Source: an uncultured Rhodospirillales bacterium (lineage in GTDB: Bacteria > Pseudomonadota > Alphaproteobacteria > Rhodospirillales > Casp-alpha2). Taken from it: a stretch of DNA of 6,334 nucleotides. Position numbers and translations under genes: made by a program. The notes below the pieces were generated by a model that saw only the letters and a program-made list of their open reading frames with translations, searched no databases and had not been told where the DNA came from. The stretch covers positions 1-6,334 of the forward strand of contig CALJEW010000111.1 in NCBI GenBank assembly GCA_938074585.1. The letters run 5' to 3'. How positions within the stretch are numbered: position 1 is the first letter of the stretch; every line of letters starts with the position of its first letter. Below, in pieces: positions 1 to 5,256 of this stretch.

Positions 1-101
1 CCTTCGGGAATTCTGTAAAGCCTGGAACATCGATGGTTCTAAGTCCACAGTCTCAGCTGTTCCAATTCTTCAATTTGGTCCCTAAACCTGTTGAACAATA
101 A
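1..101 (+). CDS. hflC: HflC, C-terminal end (partial)
   Basis: Only the last 32 codons are present, read in the frame beginning at base 3 and ending at TAA 99-101. The visible peptide contains GNSVKPGTSMVLSPQSQLF, followed by QFFNLVPKPVEQ. It resembles the HflC C-terminus, where a short 'tolvLSPxSxFFryf' tail follows the SPFH/band-7 domain (from memory, E. coli HflC has VMSPDSDFFRY at the same place). HflC with HflK forms an inner-membrane complex that surrounds and modulates the FtsH protease. The neighbours support the call, because hflK-hflC followed by a DUF2065 gene and a Do-type protease is a familiar alphaproteobacterial order. The stop lies 22 bases before the next start, which suggests one transcript. 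The catalytic and membrane parts are outside the window, so the call rests on the tail motif plus context. Confidence 0.8.
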   Translation, partial: FGNSVKPGTSMVLSPQSQLFQFFNLVPKPVEQ

Positions 102-123
102 CAAATAGATTGTGATTTGAAGG

Positions 124-309
124 ATGAGTGATCTGGCCACGGCCTTAGCTCTCGCGAGTGCCATCGAGGGAATATTATATGCCCTATTCCCCGATGGCAT
201 GAAGCGAGTGATGGCATCTGTATTTGATATGCCATCATCAAATATACGCGCAGCCGGATTAGTGGCCGCTGTCACCGGTGTTGGCCTAATTTGGATGATA
301 CGAAGCTAG
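124..309 (+). CDS. DUF2065 family small inner-membrane protein
   Basis: This 61-residue protein belongs to the DUF2065 (YjeT-like) family. It has two hydrophobic segments, about residues 3-22 and 42-59, separated by a short polar stretch containing FPDGMKRVMA. The N-terminal SAIEGILYALFPDGMKR and the C-terminal RAAGLVAAVTGVGLIW are the family signature, and the length is normal. The molecular function is unknown. In many proteobacteria the gene sits beside hflK/hflC, as here, so a role near the FtsH-HflKC membrane complex is an inference from context. A purine-rich GAAGG lies directly against the ATG, closer than an ideal ribosome-binding site, but no other start in the frame fits. It begins 22 bases after hflC and is probably cotranscribed with it. 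The protein ends at TAG 307-309. Confidence 0.85.
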   Translation: MSDLATALALASAIEGILYALFPDGMKRVMASVFDMPSSNIRAAGLVAAVTGVGLIWMIRS

Positions 310-503
310 GTGATTCAGATGGCATAAATCTAAATGGTCACGAAATAACCTAACAGACGCCATTGTTCAGCCATATTTTACCCTGATATGTGGTACTAAT
401 AGGACGGGATTACGAGTTATTGTCCTCAGTCTTTCGGATTAACCTAATACAGATCTACGCATATACGCTTGATGATCTAAATTTGAACGGAACGATTTTT
501 AAC

Positions 504-2006
504 ATGAGAACTTATTCTTTGAATAGAACTCCCATAGTCTTTTTAAATAAAATGCACATAGCCCGCGTGTCAACTTTGGCTATCGCGTTTGTTGCTTTTT
601 GCTCAATGACGATTATTGCCGCTATGGCAAATGCGAAATCGGCCCCTGAAAGTTTTGCTGATTTAGCAGAAAAGCTATTGCCGTCGGTTGTTAATATTTC
701 AACCACCCAAACGGTCGAGGCTGGTAAAGGTCCCGAAATGCCACAATTACCACCAGGATCACCGTTTGAGGATTTTTTTAAAGAATTTTTTGATAAAAAT
801 GGTCAGAATCAACGTTCGCGCCGCGCGACATCTTTGGGGTCTGGTTTTATTATCAGCGAAGATGGATATGTTGTAACCAACAACCATGTGATCCAAGGCG
901 CTGATGAGATCACGGTTATTTTGTCAGATGACACACGCTTGAAAGCAATATTAATTGGGCGAGACTCAAAAACAGATTTGGCCGTTTTAAAAGTCAAATC
1001 TGATGTGCCTTTGAAAGCGGTGAAGTTTGGCAATTCTGATAAATCGCGGGTTGGTGATTGGATTGTTGCTATTGGTAATCCATTTGGATTGGGTGGTACG
1101 GTAACTGCTGGTATTATTTCAGCCCGTGGGCGCGATATTAATTCAGGTCCTTATGATGACTTTTTACAAACAGACGCATCGATAAACCGGGGTAATTCTG
1201 GTGGGCCGATGTTCAACATTGATGGAGAAGTTATTGGCGTGAATACGGCGATTTATTCTCCATCTGGTGGAAGTGTTGGAATTGGATTTGCAATTCCATC
1301 AACCACAGTTGCCCCCGTTATTCGTCAATTACAAAAAAACGGCCAAGTTAAACGTGGCTGGTTGGGTGTTCACATACAACAAGTGACGGATGAGATTGCT
1401 GAATCCTTAGGCCTTAAAAAATCAGAAGGTGCTTTGGTTGCTAGTGTTATTGAAGATGGACCTGCGGCTAAATCCAAAATTAAAGCTGGTGATGTGATCT
1501 TGGAATTTAACGGCAAGCCGGTTCGTGAAATGCGTATGTTACCTAAAATTGTGGCTGATACCGAAGTCGAAAAAGCAGTTGATGTTATCGTTTGGCGGAG
1601 TGGCAAGCAGGTTACTTTGAAGGTTAAAGTTGGTGAATTAGAAGAAGACAAAGAGGTGGCTTCTAAAGCCACTTTGAAGAAATTAGATAAAAAAGACCAA
1701 AAGCGTATCGATGCGTTAGGAATTACCGTTTCATCGATAACAGACAGCCTTCGTGAACAGTTTAAATTGGCTGAAAAATCAAAAGGTATTGTAATCACCA
1801 AAGTTGATGAAGGTGGATCAGCTGCTGAAAAAGGTATTCGTGTTGGTGATTTGATTGTTGAAATTAGTCAGGAAAAGGTCTCGAAACCGAGGGATGTTAC
1901 GCGCAAAGTTAAGGAAGCTAAAAAGCAAGAACGCAAATCTGTTCTGTTGCTTTTAGAAGGTCAAAGTGGTTTGCGCTTCGTTGCCATTCGGATTGAAAAA
2001 CCGTGA
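504..2006 (+). CDS. degP: DegP/HtrA-type (Do) periplasmic serine protease
   Basis: A periplasmic ATP-independent protease and chaperone that degrades misfolded envelope proteins. With the start at 504 it has 500 residues, normal for Do-like proteases. A signal peptide is visible: Arg21, then a hydrophobic stretch at about 22-41, with likely cleavage after AMANA (45). A trypsin-like domain follows, with the full triad: His128 in TNNHVI, Asp158 in SKTDLAVLK and Ser232 in RGNSGGP. The GNPFGLGGTVTAGIIS segment is typical. Two PDZ domains cover about 284-378 (starting RGWLGVHIQ) and 402-497. The Phe-rich FEDFFKEFFDKNG at 88-100 matches the LA loop of Do proteases. The open frame extends upstream to 390, but those 38 codons encode no recognisable sequence. 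ATG 504 has a weak GGA upstream, and ATG 552 (484 residues) would also leave an intact signal peptide, so the start is not certain. It follows hflC and the DUF2065 gene after a 194-base gap and ends at a strong terminator. Confidence 0.95.
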   Translation: MRTYSLNRTPIVFLNKMHIARVSTLAIAFVAFCSMTIIAAMANAKSAPESFADLAEKLLPSVVNISTTQTVEAGKGPEMPQLPPGSPFEDFFKEFFDKNGQNQRSRRATSLGSGFIISEDGYVVTNNHVIQGADEITVILSDDTRLKAILIGRDSKTDLAVLKVKSDVPLKAVKFGNSDKSRVGDWIVAIGNPFGLGGTVTAGIISARGRDINSGPYDDFLQTDASINRGNSGGPMFNIDGEVIGVNTAIYSPSGGSVGIGFAIPSTTVAPVIRQLQKNGQVKRGWLGVHIQQVTDEIAESLGLKKSEGALVASVIEDGPAAKSKIKAGDVILEFNGKPVREMRMLPKIVADTEVEKAVDVIVWRSGKQVTLKVKVGELEEDKEVASKATLKKLDKKDQKRIDALGITVSSITDSLREQFKLAEKSKGIVITKVDEGGSAAEKGIRVGDLIVEISQEKVSKPRDVTRKVKEAKKQERKSVLLLLEGQSGLRFVAIRIEKP

Positions 2007-2034
2007 TCACTTAAAATAAATAACTGATTGAGGC

Positions 2035-2070
2035 AACGGCGTTCCTAATGTTGGAGCGCCGTTTTCTTTT
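2035..2070 (+). terminator. Rho-independent terminator after degP
   Basis: An 11-bp stem is formed by AACGGCGTTCC (2035-2045) and GGAGCGCCGTT (2053-2063), with a single T-G wobble and a 7-base loop (TAATGTT). It is followed at once by TTCTTTT. The hairpin starts 28 bases after the degP stop. The decayed minus-strand gene ends at 2087, so the structure sits between converging units. The minus-strand side has only a scattered T-rich stretch further out, so it is probably directed mainly at the plus strand. Confidence 0.9.
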
Positions 2071-2086
2071 GGGTTTACTGTTGCGG

Positions 2087-2721
2087 TTATACTGATACGA
2101 GGGTGTAGCCGTTTTGTTGAAACATTTCTGCCATATGTGCACCTTTGACATCAGTAATGATGATTGTACCGATGGGCATCGCTGCCCAATGGTGGGTATT
2201 AGAACGGTTTAATTTATCCGCGTGACCTAAAGCAATAGTGTGGGCTGATTTCAGCGTAACCAATTCTTTCAGGCGGGTTTTGCTGGGCTCTGTTTAGCCA
2301 ATGCCATGGATAGGCGACAATGCGTCACCCGGTAAAAAAGCAATATCGAAGGTTAAACCTTCTAAGGTAGGTTCTGCTGAGGGGCCAAGCATTCCTTTTG
2401 ATAAACGCCGGAGCTCCCCACCCAATAAGATTAGTCGAATTGGTGTGACTTCGCATAACTTAGACGCCACGTAAGAGATGCGGTCACGATTGTTAATCCC
2501 GGCAACGATTGAGCTTGTTCGGCAATGTCATCGGCTAAAGCTCCAGCACTAGTTCCAGAATCCAGAAATAGAGTTTGCTTTGGCCGAACGTGGGTTGCAG
2601 CGGATTGGGCAATTCGGCGCTTTTCCTCTTTGGCATAGCGAGCGCGTTGTTAAAGTGATTGTTCTGTTCCTTCTGCCGAAGGAGCCGCACCACCCAAAGT
2701 TCGGGTCAGCAACCCTTGTTC
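2087..2721 (-). pseudogene. DeoR-family transcriptional regulator, broken, lacking most of its HTH
   Basis: Translation of the minus strand in pieces gives a recognisable DeoR-family repressor. The first piece has EQGLLTRTLGGAAP, the end of the winged HTH. It then has YAKEEKRRIAQSAA and TLFLDSGTSAGALADDI, the start of the sugar-phosphate sensor domain (DeoRC), up to PGLTIVT. After a frameshift near 2482-2484 the next frame gives RISYVASKL, IRLILLGGELRRLS, FDIAFLPGDALSP and finally TIIITD, ending at TAA 2087-2089. In-frame TAA codons lie at 2650-2652 and 2294-2296. About the first 45 residues, the DNA-recognition helices, are absent. In their place an unrelated kinase fragment runs into this sequence in the same frame. 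DeoR-family proteins normally repress sugar or sugar-acid catabolic genes in response to phosphorylated intermediates. This copy cannot make a functional repressor. Family assignment is strong; the 5' boundary is approximate. Confidence 0.85.
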
Positions 2722-3093
2722 CACTGTTCGCCCCAGTTCTGGGAACGCCGAACAAATTATGATGGTTTTTTCTGGCGTTGTGGAGATTAGGGTTTCAGCA
2801 TAAGCCCTAACATGACCCCGAAGGATTGAATCGATTTTCAAGAAAAGCGTAAGCTGCGGGTATTTTTCTTCTGAGTTTTCGGCGCTTAAAACGTGGCGAA
2901 TGGATTCCGTTGCTTGATAGGCCTGTTTTTCTCATACATCAGGATCAATAACCTCAACTGCCGCTTGGTGATTAAGTTTTAAATCGAAACCCAATGAAAT
3001 TCTAGGAGAAATGCCACGGCTTAAAAAAACTGCTGCCGAGACTGTCGCGCCCGTTAAATCGTCTGAAATGATCAAAATGATCTTAAGAGTCAA
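2722..3093 (-). pseudogene. DUF1537 / four-carbon acid sugar kinase (OtnK/YgbK-type), N-terminal fragment
   Basis: The minus-strand frame starting around TTG 3091-3093 encodes LIISDDLTGATVSAAVF, matching the iADDlTGA opening of the DUF1537 sugar-acid kinase N-terminal domain (SBD_N). Further on come VIDPDV followed by an in-frame TGA (2932-2934), then LKIDSILRGH (family: KiDStLRGN) and CSAFPELGRTVEQG (family: PAfPalGRTvxqG). The TGA falls where the family usually has an Arg of a D-x-D-S-R-like motif, so a CGA-to-TGA change is plausible. Intact members have about 400 residues or more and phosphorylate four-carbon sugar acids such as erythronate or threonate. Here only about 120 residues remain, and the nucleotide-binding C-terminal domain is missing. 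The frame passes directly into DeoR sequence. The fragment begins 22 bases after the serB stop on the same strand, so it may still be transcribed by readthrough. No good start or ribosome-binding site is visible. Confidence 0.75.
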
Positions 3094-3115
3094 TAATAGT
3101 AATTAATATTATTTG

Positions 3116-4012
3116 TTAATTGGAGACGAATCCGCTTTTTCTGTAGCCCTGATAATATAACAGAGTTGTTAAATCAGAATGTGCAACTTGGGCCCGGACT
3201 TGAGATGTAACAATTGGCTTTGCATAATAAGCAACTCCTAAACCAGCGGTTTGGAGCATCGGTATGTCGTTGGCTCCATCGCCAACAGCCAAAGTCTCAG
3301 CCATGTCTATTTTGCGCTTTTTAACTAAAGCTTCCAGGGTTTCTTGCTTTGTGGTTTTGGAGACGATCGGTTCAATGATTTCACCGGAAAAGTGATTGTT
3401 GATTATTTCTATCTCGTTTCCTTTGTCTAGATCAAAACCGATCCATTGGGCAACGTGCGCGGTGAAAAACCGAAACCCGCCCGATACCAATGCTGTATAA
3501 GCGCCATGTGCACTCATGGTTCGAACCAATGTTTCAGCGCCGGGATTTAGGGACAAATCAGCGGCAACCTGATCGAATAAAGCGGAGTCCATTCCACCCA
3601 ACATCGCTATTCGTTCGCGCAAAGCATCCTCAAACCGGATTTCGCCGTTCATTGCGCGGGCCGTAATATATGCAATTTGGGGGCCGATCCCAGCCAGCAT
3701 GGCCACATCGTCCAAAGTTTCACCTTGGACGATGGTTGAATCCATATCCGCAATTAACAGCTTTTTTTTACGGTTCTTTTGGGACTGAGCAAGGATATCA
3801 ATCGGAATCGATTTAAGGCTATCGCGAGCTACTTGTTCTGCGTCTTCAATCGAAAAATTGCTAAAGTGAATGTCGCAGGCTTGGGATGGGGCAAGCCAAA
3901 TGGGCTCGTACGTTGTTGCTCCTAAACGATTTAAAGCTTTGCCTGTTTGCGCAACCGATTCAACTAATAATTCATTGGGTGATGCGCTGACCAATGTCAA
4001 AACGTTGTCCAT
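3116..4012 (-). CDS. serB: Phosphoserine phosphatase SerB
   Basis: SerB catalyses the last step of serine synthesis, hydrolysing O-phospho-L-serine to serine in the cytoplasm. The 298-residue product has the HAD-superfamily motifs in order. The nucleophile motif is DMDSTIV, with Asp89 and Asp91. Glu98 follows in QGETLDDVA. Motif II is SGGF (Ser177). A conserved Lys lies in KTTKQETL (Lys222), and the metal motif is GDGANDIPML (Asp245, Asp249). A helical cap region with ALRERIAMLGG lies between motifs I and II. The first 80 residues form the regulatory-type N-terminal domain usual in longer alphaproteobacterial SerB. The ATG at 4012 is preceded on the minus strand by AGGA about 9 bases away, which supports this start. 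It is divergent from miaA and lies upstream of the decayed kinase/DeoR relic. All key residues are present and I see no lesion. Confidence 0.96.
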   Translation of the reverse strand: MDNVLTLVSASPNELLVESVAQTGKALNRLGATTYEPIWLAPSQACDIHFSNFSIEDAEQVARDSLKSIPIDILAQSQKNRKKKLLIADMDSTIVQGETLDDVAMLAGIGPQIAYITARAMNGEIRFEDALRERIAMLGGMDSALFDQVAADLSLNPGAETLVRTMSAHGAYTALVSGGFRFFTAHVAQWIGFDLDKGNEIEIINNHFSGEIIEPIVSKTTKQETLEALVKKRKIDMAETLAVGDGANDIPMLQTAGLGVAYYAKPIVTSQVRAQVAHSDLTTLLYYQGYRKSGFVSN

Positions 4013-4032
4013 ATCGAAATATCCTGTAAAAC
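4005..4032 (+). promoter_or_regulatory. Possible sigma-70 type promoter for miaA
   Basis: TTGTCC (4005-4010) and TAAAAC (4027-4032) are spaced by 16 bases and end 39 bases before the miaA start, in the short divergent region shared with serB. Each hexamer matches the consensus at about four positions. The -35 box overlaps the first serB codons. Position and spacing are suitable, but the match is modest and this is an inference. Confidence 0.25.
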
Positions 4033-4057
4033 TAAATTACGAACGAGTTCAATAAAT

Positions 4058-4062
4058 AGAGG
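4058..4062 (+). promoter_or_regulatory. Ribosome-binding site fixing the TTG start of miaA
   Basis: AGAGG lies 9 bases before TTG 4072-4074. No ATG or GTG in the same frame lies between this site and the Walker A motif at residues 12-19, and the protein aligns with MiaA from its first residues. The TTG is therefore the best start. Confidence 0.65.
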
Positions 4063-4071
4063 TTAAGCCTT

Positions 4072-5013
4072 TTGCCCCAATTGCCACCTGTTTTAATCAT
4101 CGCAGGCCCAACAGCAAGCGGAAAATCAACCCTAGCGCTGGCAGCAGCGCTGCAGTTTAATGGCGAAGTGATTAATGCCGATAGCATGCAGGTTTACCGT
4201 GAACTTTCCGTTTTAACCGCACGTCCCACAGCTGATGATGAAGCACAAGTCCCGCATCATTTATACGGCGTGCTATCCGGTGGCGACGTTTGTTCAGCCG
4301 GGCGCTGGCTGGAAATGGCAGTTCGAACCATTAATGAGGTTCATGGGCGGGGGAAAGTCCCTATCCTTTGTGGTGGCACGGGGTTGTATTTGAAAGTCCT
4401 GCGCGAGGGAATCTCTCCCGTACCTGATGTCTCAAGTACCATTTCAGAAGAAACCGAGGCTTTGTATTTAAAGTTAGGTGGCATCGCATTTCTTGAAAAA
4501 TTGATGGAACTAGATCCGATTTCTGCGGATAAATTAAACCCCTCAGACCGGCAACGTTTAGTCAGGGCCTATGGCGTGGTGACGGCGACAGGGCGAACGT
4601 TGCCGCAATGGCATAAAGACCAATCCCACACTCCCCCCCTGAATGCAGACTTTTTTACCCTTCATTTGCTGCCTGATCGGGCTCAGCTATATGCCAACAT
4701 CGAACGGCGCTTTGATGAGATGATTGAGGGTGGTGGATTTGATGAGGTTAAAAAGCTCCAAGAATTGAACCTATCCCCTTCCATACCTATTATGAAGGCC
4801 CTTGGTGTCCCTGAAATGTTGGCATATGTATCGGGTGCGATGAATATGGATGCAGCAATTGATCGCTCTAAACAGGCAACTCGTAATTTGGCTAAACGGC
4901 AAATGACGTGGTTTCGAAATCAAGGTAAGCCTGATTTGATTTTGACTGATTTTGGGCCAAACGCCCTTAAAGCATCGATTTCCGCCATTTCTAAGTTTTT
5001 GAGTTCAATATAA
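4072..5013 (+). CDS. miaA: tRNA dimethylallyltransferase MiaA
   Basis: MiaA transfers the dimethylallyl group from DMAPP to the N6 of A37 in tRNAs that read codons starting with U, giving i6A and improving reading fidelity. The 313-residue product has the normal length. It starts with the P-loop GPTASGKST (residues 12-20), followed by NADSMQVYR (36-43) with the catalytic-type Asp37, and GGTGLYLK (101-108). A DRQRLVRAY stretch lies at 159-167, and LPDRAQLYANIERRFDEM at 200-217 is typical. KALGVPEM (242-249) is followed by the C-terminal ATRNLAKRQMTWFRNQ (269-284), which is characteristic of the family. It uses a TTG start with a good ribosome-binding site and lies 59 bases from the divergent serB. 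The serB-miaA-ilvB order is common in alphaproteobacteria. No damage is visible. Confidence 0.97.
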   Translation: MPQLPPVLIIAGPTASGKSTLALAAALQFNGEVINADSMQVYRELSVLTARPTADDEAQVPHHLYGVLSGGDVCSAGRWLEMAVRTINEVHGRGKVPILCGGTGLYLKVLREGISPVPDVSSTISEETEALYLKLGGIAFLEKLMELDPISADKLNPSDRQRLVRAYGVVTATGRTLPQWHKDQSHTPPLNADFFTLHLLPDRAQLYANIERRFDEMIEGGGFDEVKKLQELNLSPSIPIMKALGVPEMLAYVSGAMNMDAAIDRSKQATRNLAKRQMTWFRNQGKPDLILTDFGPNALKASISAISKFLSSI

Positions 5014-5023
5014 TCAAAACTTT

Positions 5024-5040
5024 GCGTAATTTAATTACGT
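5024..5040 (+). terminator. Weak AT-rich hairpin after miaA
   Basis: CGTAAT (5025-5030) and ATTACG (5034-5039) form a perfect 6-bp stem with a 3-base loop, extended by one G-T wobble. It lies 11 bases past the miaA stop. The stem is AT-rich, and what follows is an A/T mixture rather than a clean T-run, so it is a weak candidate for termination or for a 3' end stabiliser. Confidence 0.3.
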
Positions 5041-5080
5041 TAAATAGTAAAAAAACTTTTCATTTATTTGTCAAATCGAC

Positions 5081-5109
5081 TTGACCGAACGATGGGGAGC
5101 GATTAGGTT
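5081..5109 (+). promoter_or_regulatory. Possible sigma-70 type promoter for ilvB
   Basis: TTGACC (5081-5086) matches the -35 consensus at five of six positions. It is followed after exactly 17 bases by TAGGTT (5104-5109), a poor -10. Transcription from here would start near 5116 and give a leader of about 140 bases that contains the hairpin at 5160-5194. The weak -10 keeps confidence low. Confidence 0.35.
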
Positions 5110-5159
5110 GCCCAAACTCAAGAGAATGCATGCTATTTCTTGTGAGATGTGAGTGGATT

Positions 5160-5194
5160 GGCCGGAGCCTCTGGGTGCCGGCCTTTGATTTGTT
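5160..5194 (+). terminator. GC-rich hairpin in the ilvB leader, attenuator-like
   Basis: GGCCGG (5160-5165) pairs perfectly with CCGGCC (5178-5183). Inside, after an A/G mismatch, GCC pairs with GGT around a TCTG loop. The stem is followed by TTTGATTTGTT. This has the form of an intrinsic terminator, placed 62 bases before the ilvB start and downstream of miaA. That is the position expected of a transcription attenuator for a branched-chain amino-acid operon, but it could also simply terminate miaA transcripts. The T-run is interrupted. No convincing leader peptide with runs of Leu, Val or Ile codons is visible, so the attenuation role is an inference. Confidence 0.6.
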
Positions 5195-5241
5195 ATATTA
5201 AGATTGTTGCTTCGCACCTGCGATGATTGAGCAGTAAGAGT

Positions 5242-5246
5242 AGAGG
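5242..5246 (+). promoter_or_regulatory. Ribosome-binding site of ilvB
   Basis: AGAGG, extended by an A, lies 10 bases before ATG 5257-5259. A nearer ATG at 5252 is out of frame and stops after seven codons, so the site serves the start at 5257. Confidence 0.7.
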
Positions 5247-5256
5247 AATTAATGAA

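Noticed and set aside
420..450. Promoter for degP: TTGTCC (420-425) and TAATAC (445-450)
   Set aside because: The spacer is 19 bases, longer than ideal. No heat-shock or extracytoplasmic sigma-factor pattern was recognisable, so I did not list it as a feature.
1370..1801. Minus-strand 143-codon frame inside degP
   Set aside because: It is a shadow of the conserved PDZ-domain coding frame and has no family character of its own.
2549..2841. Open frames of 60-68 codons on both strands within the degP-serB gap, taken as separate small genes
   Set aside because: The 2650-2841 minus frame is part of the kinase/DeoR relic, and the others are overlapping frames of the same DNA with no family character or ribosome-binding site.
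2294..2934. Programmed recoding or stop-codon readthrough that would keep the kinase-DeoR fusion alive
   Set aside because: It would need both TGA and TAA readthrough plus a frameshift, and the product would lack the kinase ATP domain and the DNA-recognition helices. Neighbouring genes use TAA and TGA as normal stops.
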